NCBI GenBank assembly: GCA_900548465.1
Contig: URKY01000048.1
Span: forward strand, 1-15,583
Direction of reading: 5' to 3'
Origin: an uncultured Eubacterium sp.
GTDB taxonomy: Bacteria; Bacillota; Clostridia; Lachnospirales; Lachnospiraceae
Length of the DNA stretch: 15,583 bases
A program made the position numbers and the translations under genes. The notes under the pieces were generated by a model, which ran no database searches, was not told the origin of the DNA, and saw only the letters and a list, made by a program, of their open reading frames with translations. Of the stretch, positions 8,606-15,464 are shown in pieces (position 1 is the stretch's first letter; each line of letters begins with the position of its first letter).

Positions 8606-8704
8606 TAGAACATTTCCTCTCTTGCTATATTTTAAAAATCGTTTATATTTTAGACTCCTTCACTATTTTTAATACTTTCATAGAAATCATTTATATAAAG
8701 TTCA

Positions 8705-9897
8705 TCACAAATTTTTCTTAATCTCTCTATATATTGTTTGAAACATTTCATAATTTCTATTTTGATCAAAGTATCTTCTATATTTTCCGTACGCACTTTG
8801 CTGAAGCAATTTTATATCATATGATTCAAATTCCTTTATAACACATTTTAGTGAATCCGATTCATTATATTGAAATTTAAATCCAGTAATTTTTTCTTCC
8901 ACAATACTTCCTGCATTCCCCAAATCAGAACAAATCACCGGTGTTCCAACAGAAAACGCTTCCACAATACTCATCGGAAAACCCTCATACCACTGTGTCG
9001 GCAATACAAGTGCCTTGCTACTTGCAACAATTTTCAGTACCTCAGCATTCGGAACACAGCCTTTAAACTCTACATTTAATTTATTTGATTTAGCAAACTC
9101 CTTGCACCATTTCTCCATTGGGCCAGTTCCGCAAACTATCAACTTAGGTGCTTTCGCTCCCATCTGCTTCCATGCCTTTAGAAGAATATCGATTCCCTTT
9201 AACTTGTCAAGTCGTCCTGCAAAAACAAATTGATCTTTTCTCTGCTCTTCCGGAATAAACGTCTCATTGCTTTCCACAAAATTCGGCTTCACAAACACTT
9301 TATCTTCTTTAATCTGCTTCAGTTCCAACAACTTCTGCTTATTAAACTCCGTCAGACAAATATAGTTAATTTTACCATAAACTCCAGTCATACGATGAAT
9401 CCATGTATTTACTACGCAAACCAGTGTCTGAGCCTTACTTCCTCGATAGCAGTTATGCTTTATCGCGCACTTCAAACCATGATGTACGCAATCCTCGCAT
9501 ATATGACCATCTCTATAGAAAGTTGCCCCTGGACATAATAATCTAAAATTATGTACCGTCTGGACAACTGGTACTTTGCAACTTAATGCTGCATAATACA
9601 CAGCTGGGCTAACCAAATTTAGCGTATTATGTACATGAACAACATCTATATTTTCTTTTCTTATTATTCTTTTAATATCTTTATAAGTCCGAGGATTGAA
9701 TATCGTTGTAAATGGAAGTTTCAGTTTCTGAAGCTTAGACATTTCTTTTAGCTCTGAGTTATTTCTTGTGTAAAGAATAACTTTATGTCCATGGTCTTCT
9801 AACATTTTCTTTTCATTTGCTACAACAGTATCTTCTCCACCTGGAATTTGGTAATAATTATGAACTATAAGAATATTTTGTTTTTTTTCTTCCACAC
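8705..9897 (-). CDS. GT4-family glycosyltransferase with Cys cluster
   Basis: A GT-B-fold glycosyltransferase of about 397 aa. Near the N-terminus it has ILIVHNYYQIPGGEDTVV. A cysteine-rich stretch of five Cys (LLCPG...CEDC...C...CYRGSKA) is typical of one GT4 subgroup. The donor site is FAGRLDKLKGIDILLKAW and the E-x7-E motif is EGFPMSIVE. The frame can be extended to a TTG at 9925, but I prefer the GTG at 9897. It begins at the base directly after the TAA of the upstream gene, and AAAGGGG sits 6 nt before it, inside the upstream gene's end. The first half of the gene reads less AT-rich than its last 150-200 bases, so the compositional boundary of the variable cassette may lie inside or just beyond it. 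Sugar specificity is unknown. Confidence 0.9.
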
Positions 9898-10701
9898 TTA
9901 TTTCCCCTTTATCATTGCACTCCAAATAAACTTCGTATTAGTGCTCCAGTATCTCTTAAACAGTCTCTTCGGATCTTGTACTAAGCGATACACCCATTCC
10001 AGGTTATGTTTCTGCATCCACATCGGAGCACGCTTAATATTCTCTGCATAATAGTCAAATCCAGCTCCGACACCAAGCATCAGTCCATCAATTTTTCCCT
10101 GATGTGCTGCCATCCACTTTTCCTGTTTTGGTGCTCCAAGTCCGACCCAGACAAAGTCCGGCTTGGTTTCGTTTATTCTTTCTATAACTGCTTTATCTTC
10201 CTCTTCCGTCAGAGGTCTAAACGGTGGACTATACATTCCAGCAATTTCAATTCCTGGATAGTGTTCTTTCAGTTTTTTCTCAAGCAGTTCAAGAGTTTCT
10301 TCCTTACTTCCATAAAAATAATGACGATACCCTTTCTTTGCAGAAATTTTAAAAATTTCTCCCATTAAACTTGGACCAGTAGTTCGCGCCATGTTTTTAC
10401 AGCCACGTCTACGTCCAACAGTAGAAAGAGGACCGCCATCTGGAATTGCCATTAATCCGCCATTCTGGACTGCACAATATGATGCATCCTCATAGCTTGT
10501 CACTGTTGTATGTACATTAGAGACACAAATATAATCTCCCTTTATGTCTGAAAGATTTTTATCAAGGTACTCCACTAACCATTCCATGTTAATCGCCGCA
10601 ATGTTTACGCCTAAAATATTGCATGTCGGGATCTGAGCCTTATCTACAGTTCTCTTATATACTATTTTCTCTTGCCCTTTTCCTTTAGTACCTTTCTTCA
10701 T
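9898..10701 (-). CDS. WecG/TagA/CpsF-family glycosyltransferase
   Basis: This 267-aa GT26-family enzyme transfers a sugar (ManNAc or ManNAcA in TagA/WecG, glucose or galactose in CpsF relatives) to an undecaprenyl-linked first sugar at the inner membrane face. Signature segments are NVHTTVTSYED (62-72) and IPDGGPL (86-92). D88 is the likely catalytic aspartate matching that of studied TagA. VWVGLGAPKQEKWM (184-197) and GVGAGFDYYAE (210-220) follow. The C-terminal RAPMWMQKHNLEWVYRLVQDP is the basic, membrane-proximal segment of the family. About 25 basic residues precede the usual start of homology. GAGGAG lies 8 nt before the ATG. As one of the first genes after the priming enzyme, it probably adds the second sugar. 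Confidence 0.93.
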   Translation of the reverse strand: MKKGTKGKGQEKIVYKRTVDKAQIPTCNILGVNIAAINMEWLVEYLDKNLSDIKGDYICVSNVHTTVTSYEDASYCAVQNGGLMAIPDGGPLSTVGRRRGCKNMARTTGPSLMGEIFKISAKKGYRHYFYGSKEETLELLEKKLKEHYPGIEIAGMYSPPFRPLTEEEDKAVIERINETKPDFVWVGLGAPKQEKWMAAHQGKIDGLMLGVGAGFDYYAENIKRAPMWMQKHNLEWVYRLVQDPKRLFKRYWSTNTKFIWSAMIKGK

Positions 10702-10739
10702 TCTTCAAACTCCTCTATCTCTATTTTTCTTTATTACTT

Positions 10740-11390
10740 TCAAGCAATTTCAAGTGTTTTCAAATAGTCTCTAACCAGTTTTACATACTCTTTATACATC
10801 TTATTTATCTCTTCTGTACGTTCATATGCATCATGAGAAATTTTTTTATGCCGATCACCCAGATCAGTGTTGTCAAACAATTCTACAAATTCCTCCAATT
10901 GCATTTTACATAATCTTCGTATTTCATTAACCATTTCATAAATTTCTTCCGTTATAAATGGTGCATTTTGCTCAACAACATTCTGCAATGCACCTGTTGA
11001 ATTATTCGCTGCATGGTAAAGTTGAAGATTCTCTTTGTATGCCTCATTCTTATCAATAGGTGTACTACTACAGCCACTAGGAATCATCAAAGATATGTCC
11101 CTCACCATATTACACATAGCTTTCGAAACTTGTTGATTAATTTCTATTTCTCTATCAAAGTACGCCTTACTTACATATCGCTTTCCTGCCATCCTAGATT
11201 TATCTTCTGCTAATTGTTTATTCAATTGTGATTTATATGTCTCAAATCTTTCATCTAACTCGAGTTGATATCGTTTTTGAAGCGCAGTTGCAATGTTATT
11301 AGCAGAATACTTTATCATTGCTGCAATCACTATGCTTCCTCCACCAAGAGCAGCTAAAAATTCTGGCGCTATTTCTAAAAAATCTTTCAT
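10740..11390 (-). CDS. Membrane-anchored coiled-coil protein of unknown function
   Basis: I do not recognise this 216-aa protein. It has one hydrophobic glycine/alanine-rich segment at about 11-27, predicted to be a single membrane helix. A charged, probably coiled-coil region (about 37-70) is followed by a helical, charged domain to the C-terminus. A conspicuous patch, KRYVSKAYFDREIEI (70-84), may be a family signature. No glycosyltransferase, kinase or chain-length-regulator (Wzz) motif is seen; a single short anchor and absence of a second helix argue against Wzz. AAGGGG precedes the ATG at 11390. It sits between the priming enzyme and the TagA-like gene, in place of an expected glycan gene, behind an intergenic region with two hairpins. 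That position suggests inserted cargo or an operon-specific accessory factor. Confidence 0.75.
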   Translation of the reverse strand: MKDFLEIAPEFLAALGGGSIVIAAMIKYSANNIATALQKRYQLELDERFETYKSQLNKQLAEDKSRMAGKRYVSKAYFDREIEINQQVSKAMCNMVRDISLMIPSGCSSTPIDKNEAYKENLQLYHAANNSTGALQNVVEQNAPFITEEIYEMVNEIRRLCKMQLEEFVELFDNTDLGDRHKKISHDAYERTEEINKMYKEYVKLVRDYLKTLEIA

Positions 11391-11409
11391 ATAATCCCCT
11401 TACTTATAT

Positions 11410-11439
11410 TTTATAACCCAGTACTTTCCCCTCTCACAA
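11410..11439 (-). promoter_or_regulatory. Weak candidate sigma-A promoter before the unknown membrane protein
   Basis: On the minus strand TTGTGA (11434-11439) and TATAAA (11410-11415) are separated by 18 bp, a fair match to sigma-A -35/-10 boxes. Transcription would start near 11403, leaving a leader of only about a dozen bases with the ribosome binding site at its very beginning. It is therefore a marginal candidate; the gene may simply be read from the main operon promoter. Confidence 0.3.
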
Positions 11440-11441
11440 CC

Positions 11442-11489
11442 TAGCGCTTCGCCATCCCACCTTCATTCATGTGGGCTGTCGAAGCGCTA
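11442..11489. other. 48-nt two-stem hairpin element in intergenic region
   Basis: A perfect 10-bp outer stem (TAGCGCTTCG at 11442-11451, CGAAGCGCTA at 11480-11489) encloses a 4x4 internal loop. Inside it is a perfect 5-bp inner stem (CCCAC 11456-11460, GTGGG 11471-11475) with a 10-nt loop. Neither strand has a T-run after it, so it does not look like an intrinsic terminator. As RNA on the operon strand it would lie between the first and second genes and could stabilise, process or regulate the transcript. As DNA it could be a small repetitive palindromic element. Confidence 0.7.
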
Positions 11490-11505
11490 CTCTGTCATTG
11501 GCTAT

Positions 11506-11533
11506 GGAAAACGCGGCAATGCGACGATTTTCC
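11506..11533. other. Second intergenic hairpin downstream of the priming gene
   Basis: GGAAAACG (11506-11513) pairs with CGATTTTCC (11525-11533) with one bulged A, giving an 8-bp stem with a loop of about 11 nt; 16 nt separate it from the larger hairpin. On the operon strand it begins 25 nt after the stop of the sugar transferase gene. The sequence after it (ATAGCC) has no U-tract, so attenuation or RNA stability is more likely than complete termination. Confidence 0.45.
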
Positions 11534-11558
11534 TTTCACCAAGTCTTTTTATTTTCCC

Positions 11559-13010
11559 TTACATTGATCCTTCCTTGCCAAGAACAGTCTTCACTGTCTT
11601 AAACAAGATCTTGATATCAAGTGCAGGGGTCCATTCCTTTATATACTTTGTATCAAGTCTTACGACTTCCTCAAAGTCTGTGATATCACTTCTGCCGCTG
11701 ACCTGCCACATGCCGGTGATACCTGGCTTGATTGCAAGTCTTGCACGGTGATGAATCTCATACTCAGAAACCTCTCCCGGAAGCGGTGGTCGTGTTCCCA
11801 CAAGACTCATATCACCTTTAAGTACATTAAAGAACTGTGGAAACTCATCCAGACTCGTTACTCTAATGAAATTACCAATGCCAGTTTTCTTTGTTCCATC
11901 CGGCAGGATCTTATTTCCTATAACTCGTGGATCAAAGTCAAGCTTAAACATCTTTCCATCTGCTACACGGTTTTGCTTCATCAGCTCAGCTTTTCTTGCT
12001 TCTGCATCCATGTACATACTGCGGAACTTATAGATCTTAAACTTCTTTCCATTCTTTCCGATACGATCCTGAGAGAAGAATATCGGTCCCGGGGAACTGA
12101 TATAAATAACCGGAGCTACAAATATGAAAATGATAACTGTAAGCAGACATCCAACAAGTCCGCCTGCAATATCCATTACACGCTTAAATAAAAGCTGTTT
12201 TGGTGATGCATAGTTTAAACTGGTTGTAAGCACTGTGTAGGAACCAATCTTTTCCACAAATTGAGGACGATCCTCCACTGCCGCGATCTTTGACAGCCTA
12301 AGATGCATCGTTACGCCAGTTTCTTCAAGCTTTTTAATAAGCTCCTCTGGATATGGCTTATCATCTGGAACAACGATAAGCACCTCATCTATCCACTGCT
12401 GGCACACATACATCGGAGCGTCTTTGCTGTTTGCAATCACATTCACACCGGCAATGCTCTGACCAGCCATATCTTTATCAACAATAACTAAGCCGCTAAT
12501 TAAGAACTTTCCATAATTATTTAACTTAACTGTCTCAACGACCTCTTTTGCCTCTGCCTTTGTTGTCACAATCAGCAGTGATCTGCGATTTCTATCCCAC
12601 TTGCCGCTTGCTAATACGCGTTTCCAGCCTAATCTTGTAGTGTAGGATAATATAAAATATAATACAAGTGTAATGCCAAATGTCATTCTTGAGTAAGCTG
12701 CGCCCTCCTGCATAACAAACAAGTACGCAATTCCCAAAAGACCAACAACAGCAACATTTCCAGCCGTTGCTATCAGTTCCCGGTAGCGTCCTCTCTGTGT
12801 TACATGATGCAGCATATCAAGCATAAACATCGTTGCCAGATCAGCAAACTCCAACACAATTGCCATATTGCGGTAAACAAGATCATTGTAGGGATTTATA
12901 CCCAGTCCCTTGATCAGATATGCGAGATAAAACGCTATCTGCAGGCAGATCATGTCAAGCAAGATAAAATCGGTGTGTTTAAACCAGCCTTCAGATTCTT
13001 TTCTGTACAT
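11559..13010 (-). CDS. Polyprenyl-phosphate sugar-1-phosphate transferase (priming enzyme, WbaP/CpsE type)
   Basis: This membrane enzyme of about 483 aa starts repeat-unit synthesis by moving a sugar-1-phosphate (usually Gal or Glc) from UDP-sugar to undecaprenyl phosphate. The N-terminal part carries about four membrane helices, and a middle CoA-binding/Rossmann-like domain follows. The C-terminal bacterial sugar transferase domain starts at KRVMDIAGG with its re-entrant helix. It contains KIYKFRSM, the catalytic SLDEFPQ, SLVGTRPPLPGE and KPGITGMWQVSGR. The frame can be extended to a GTG at 13046, but that codon lies inside a leader hairpin. The ATG at 13010 is preferred, with GGGAGG upstream (13-nt spacing, rather long) and AGAAG nearer. 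It is the first gene of the polysaccharide operon, behind a strong promoter. Its base composition reads less AT-rich than that of distal genes. Confidence 0.93.
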   Translation of the reverse strand: MYRKESEGWFKHTDFILLDMICLQIAFYLAYLIKGLGINPYNDLVYRNMAIVLEFADLATMFMLDMLHHVTQRGRYRELIATAGNVAVVGLLGIAYLFVMQEGAAYSRMTFGITLVLYFILSYTTRLGWKRVLASGKWDRNRRSLLIVTTKAEAKEVVETVKLNNYGKFLISGLVIVDKDMAGQSIAGVNVIANSKDAPMYVCQQWIDEVLIVVPDDKPYPEELIKKLEETGVTMHLRLSKIAAVEDRPQFVEKIGSYTVLTTSLNYASPKQLLFKRVMDIAGGLVGCLLTVIIFIFVAPVIYISSPGPIFFSQDRIGKNGKKFKIYKFRSMYMDAEARKAELMKQNRVADGKMFKLDFDPRVIGNKILPDGTKKTGIGNFIRVTSLDEFPQFFNVLKGDMSLVGTRPPLPGEVSEYEIHHRARLAIKPGITGMWQVSGRSDITDFEEVVRLDTKYIKEWTPALDIKILFKTVKTVLGKEGSM

Positions 13011-13033
13011 TACTTCTTTTTGCCCTCCCTTAT

Positions 13034-13080
13034 ACAGCCGCAGCACCCCCCCCGAAACTCGAGAGTGATTCTGCGGCTGT
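13034..13080 (-). promoter_or_regulatory. Leader hairpin with G8 tract upstream of the polysaccharide operon
   Basis: A perfect 10-bp inverted repeat (ACAGCCGCAG 13034-13043, CTGCGGCTGT 13071-13080) lies in the predicted 5' leader. On the transcript an inner stem of up to 7 pairs with two G-U wobbles can form (complements of 13044-13050 and 13061-13067), leaving a 10-nt loop. Most of a G8 run (13046-13053 complement) is in this stem and loop. The hairpin ends a few bases before the ribosome binding site GGGAGG and has no U-tract after it. It is therefore a candidate for translational control, RNA stability or processive antitermination rather than a terminator. Confidence 0.65.
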
Positions 13081-13116
13081 CTTCCTCGAAAGTCTAATTT
13101 TTTTTGCTTGTCTATT

Positions 13117-13145
13117 ATTATCCTACATTCTTACAAACAAGTCAA
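13117..13145 (-). promoter_or_regulatory. Strong sigma-A-type promoter of the polysaccharide operon
   Basis: On the minus strand TTGACT (13140-13145) and GATAAT (13117-13122) are separated by exactly 17 bp; each box matches consensus at five of six positions. The expected start is near 13109-13110, which gives a leader of about 100 nt before the ATG at 13010 and places the hairpin within it. No clear terminator separates it from the upstream three-gene unit, so read-through from that unit is possible. Confidence 0.75.
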
Positions 13146-13215
13146 GAACCATTTTTGCCAAAATACAACAAAGTTTGTAGGGGAGTGTCAGCGATTGTCA
13201 CTTAGTGGGGAGCGC

Positions 13216-13890
13216 CTAAAACATTTTATTAAAGTTGCAAACTCCACCAGGTACCAAAGCAGCTCCTATACCCTGCTTATGAATTTTTTTATGCGTATCA
13301 AGATTTACATTAATACCTCTGTTTTCGTCAAGAACATCTACCGGATCTGTAAAAAGTTCTTTCTCATTTAAATGATGAAATGCAGAATTTTTGCCTAACG
13401 GCTCGCCAGTTATCTCATCATACTTAGTACCTCTCTGTTTTTTTAATTTAGGAAGTTCCTTACTTGTATGTGTATCCAGTTTTCTTCTGACAGTCTCCGC
13501 CTGATCAGAATCGCCAATTCTAATCAAGCTATCTCTAGTATACCTATCTAGATCTGCATCTTCTGCATCTCTTGTTTCATGAGAGCGTTTATCTAGAAGT
13601 CCCACAACACCCGAGGATTTAATTGCGCTTACTCCATTGAAGTTTCTCTTATCCTCATCGTCTAATTGATTATCATAAATGAATTGCCCTCTCTTCTTTG
13701 TCGTATTGAATATAGTATTCATTGAGTCCTGAGGAACATACACATTTCCATCATTTGATAAAAACACCTCTTCCTGACATACCTTATCAACCTTATCATA
13801 CTTCGCATCCGGAATATTTCTATTGTTTCGCTTAGGCTTTTCATATGCCCCCGGCTTAACTGGAATCTGCCTCAATTCAAATCTACTCAT
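13216..13890 (-). CDS. Unknown protein with HNH/Endo VII-like (xHH) C-terminal domain
   Basis: This 224-aa soluble protein is strongly charged over its first 150 residues, with no signal peptide or membrane segment. The C-terminal part reads ITGEPLGKNSAFHHL (160-174) and later GINVNLDTHKKIHKQG (192-207). The order H172/H173, N196, H200/H204 fits the beta-beta-alpha-metal fold of HNH/Endo VII nucleases of the cysteine-free xHH type. That type is known from polymorphic toxins and phage or defence proteins. The usual CxxC zinc ligands are absent, as in that group. The ATG overlaps the stop of the J-domain gene by 8 bp (ATGAGTAG), which shows tight co-translation. The nuclease assignment is from motif spacing only and could be wrong; the N-terminal two-thirds matches nothing I recognise. 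No immunity-like partner is obvious unless one of the two upstream genes serves. Confidence 0.6.
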   Translation of the reverse strand: MSRFELRQIPVKPGAYEKPKRNNRNIPDAKYDKVDKVCQEEVFLSNDGNVYVPQDSMNTIFNTTKKRGQFIYDNQLDDEDKRNFNGVSAIKSSGVVGLLDKRSHETRDAEDADLDRYTRDSLIRIGDSDQAETVRRKLDTHTSKELPKLKKQRGTKYDEITGEPLGKNSAFHHLNEKELFTDPVDVLDENRGINVNLDTHKKIHKQGIGAALVPGGVCNFNKMF

Positions 13891-14155
13891 CTGCCTTCAC
13901 CATCCCCGCATACAGTTCATTTAATTTAGCAACAGCCCTTTCACAATCCGGCAACTTGCAAGTATCTGGATGAATCACCTTTGCTATATGATGATACCAG
14001 CCTTTTGCCTTTTCTTTGTCTTCATACAATTCTTCCGTTATTCCTAACAACTCCATACGAATAGCTTTGTCAAGATAGCAAAGAGCAAATATATATTTAT
14101 GTTCTTCTGAGCTAAAGTATATTGACAAATCCACTTTACCTTGTTCTTCCATCAT
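13883..14155 (-). CDS. Minimal J-domain (DnaJ-like) protein
   Basis: A 90-aa protein that is almost entirely a J-domain, the module that stimulates ATP hydrolysis by Hsp70. Helix I is AIRMELLGIT (31-40). Helix II (about 48-60, EKAKGWYHHIAKV) leads into the catalytic HPD at 62-64. Helix III is DCERAVAKLNELYAGM (70-85). There is no Gly/Phe region, zinc-finger or client-binding domain, so it is not housekeeping DnaJ. It should act as a targeting or recruiting J-protein, with an unknown 30-residue N-terminus. Two ATGs in tandem follow GAGGTG; the second (14152) has better 7-nt spacing. It is 20 bp after the 367-aa gene and overlaps the HNH-like gene by 8 bp. No Hsp70 gene lies in the window. The HPD and helix pattern are clear; function is inferred. 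Confidence 0.75.
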   Translation of the reverse strand: MMEEQGKVDLSIYFSSEEHKYIFALCYLDKAIRMELLGITEELYEDKEKAKGWYHHIAKVIHPDTCKLPDCERAVAKLNELYAGMVKADE

Positions 14156-14175
14156 TCATCACCTCACATTTATAG

Positions 14176-15279
14176 TTAGTCTTGCGTGTCAGAAACCTGT
14201 TTTTCTAGTTCCATCTTTCCTTTATAAAACTCTGCATATACTTTTTCTACCAATTGTTTTGCCTCTTCAGATTCGAATTCAATCTGCTCTCTTGTTTCTG
14301 CAAGACGTTTGCAACGATACTCCTGCAGGTCATCGTTTTCCGTATAAATTATAGCTTCATAAAGAACATCCATCGGACGCCTTAGAATCATCTGTGTTTC
14401 TGTTTCAACGTTCCTATCGCCATATACATCCTTATGATGCTGCATCAAACGATCTTTTATCCGTTCATTAATAACGTTAAAATCTTTGCGTTTATTTTTA
14501 ACAAAGTCATAACATCCAATAATCTCGATTAGTTTATGAACCCATTCCTGCAGTTCACTATCAGCATTAATTGCCTCGTTTTCCTGATACTCCAGTATGA
14601 TATCTTCCTTGCTGATATTTTCATCCTTTTCTTTTGTCAGTTTCAAACGTTCATCCAAGCGACTGTCTTCATACGCTTCATGAATAGACTCCATATAATT
14701 ACCAAGTCCAGCTAGCGAACTTGCCATGTATTGTAAAAAACAATCTTCATCATCAGTAGTCATATTACTTGAACTACCAACATATGATTCCGCCTGCTTA
14801 ATCAATTTCCGACATTCCTCCTGAATTTTCTCCAATGCAAGATGGGATTTCAGATGAAAACGTTTTTCCATGATTCTTTTCTGTTCTTCAACAACCATAA
14901 GAGGATATCCCAGTTGACTCAACATTTTAGTAAATCCTTTCACAATTCCCTCAAGTTCCTTTCCTGAAACCTTTGAAAAATCTGCTTTTCTTATGCTTTT
15001 ATACTCAGATGACGTATGTTTTTTCAAAAGGTCTACCACAAACTTTACAGAGCCCTCTGGAATAACATAACCAGTTTTAACGGATACACTCTTTAAGCGC
15101 TCATCTACTGGTATAGTTTCATTTCTGTAATCAACACGTAAGAGCCTATTGTCTAGTCCTACGATCTCAATAATTTCGGCATATTTTTCACGTACTTGAT
15201 TTGGCTTATGTCCCTCGTCTTCGCTACGTGCCGGAACCTCTTCCGAATAGATTCGAAAAATGTCTTCAAACTTCTTCAT
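14176..15279 (-). CDS. Charged helical protein of unknown function, first gene of three-gene unit
   Basis: I do not recognise this 367-aa protein. It is soluble, without a signal peptide or membrane segment. It appears mostly alpha-helical and is rich in Glu/Lys, with probable coiled-coil stretches around 140-170 and at the C-terminus (about 325-362). A mixed alpha/beta segment lies at about 28-90 (IIEIVGLDNRLLRVDYRN onward). A flexible acidic linker (about 168-178) divides it. The overall plan suggests a scaffold, or a helical partner for the J-domain protein encoded 20 bp downstream. GGAG precedes the ATG at 15279 by 10 nt. A promoter about 200 bp upstream makes it the first gene of the unit. 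It is not a clear GrpE, although it has helical character. The assignment to one operon with the next two genes is firm; the role is unknown. Confidence 0.7.
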   Translation of the reverse strand: MKKFEDIFRIYSEEVPARSEDEGHKPNQVREKYAEIIEIVGLDNRLLRVDYRNETIPVDERLKSVSVKTGYVIPEGSVKFVVDLLKKHTSSEYKSIRKADFSKVSGKELEGIVKGFTKMLSQLGYPLMVVEEQKRIMEKRFHLKSHLALEKIQEECRKLIKQAESYVGSSSNMTTDDEDCFLQYMASSLAGLGNYMESIHEAYEDSRLDERLKLTKEKDENISKEDIILEYQENEAINADSELQEWVHKLIEIIGCYDFVKNKRKDFNVINERIKDRLMQHHKDVYGDRNVETETQMILRRPMDVLYEAIIYTENDDLQEYRCKRLAETREQIEFESEEAKQLVEKVYAEFYKGKMELEKQVSDTQD

Positions 15280-15345
15280 ATTGGCAACTCTCCTTTGCTT
15301 ATTGTTAATAATAAAAGAATATCAAAGAAACAAATATTTTTATAT

Positions 15346-15370
15346 CCCAAAAGTGAAACAACTTTTAGGG
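15346..15370. promoter_or_regulatory. Dyad in the leader of the three-gene unit
   Basis: CCCAAAAGT (15346-15354) and ACTTTTAGGG (15361-15370) form a 9-bp stem with one bulged A and a 6-nt loop. Neither strand has a following T-run, so a terminator is unlikely. Its left half is repeated over the -35 region of the promoter (15482-15490). A repressor or activator binding both places would explain this, but chance in AT-rich DNA is possible. Confidence 0.4.
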
Positions 15371-15464
15371 TTATATAATCAAAACCGCTTCAGACATTCC
15401 AGAATATGTAGGTCACTAGGCACTGACAACAAACGTCATTGTATACCTTCATTTTTCTTTTAAA

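Noticed and set aside
10740..11390. Wzz-type chain-length regulator
   Set aside because: Only one short N-terminal hydrophobic segment is present; the second membrane helix and the proline-rich motif of Wzz/CpsC are missing.
11748..12191. 147-codon plus-strand frame inside the priming enzyme gene
   Set aside because: It mirrors the catalytic domain of a well-supported minus-strand gene; its composition is that of an antisense shadow.
13034..13080. Reading the leader hairpin as an intrinsic terminator
   Set aside because: No T-run follows on the minus strand. On the plus strand a T8 run occurs only about 20 nt later and no plus-strand gene ends there.
13108..13371. 87-codon plus-strand frame across the promoter and the end of the HNH-like gene
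   Set aside because: It lies antisense to a supported gene and over a strong promoter, has no convincing ribosome binding site and no recognisable motif.
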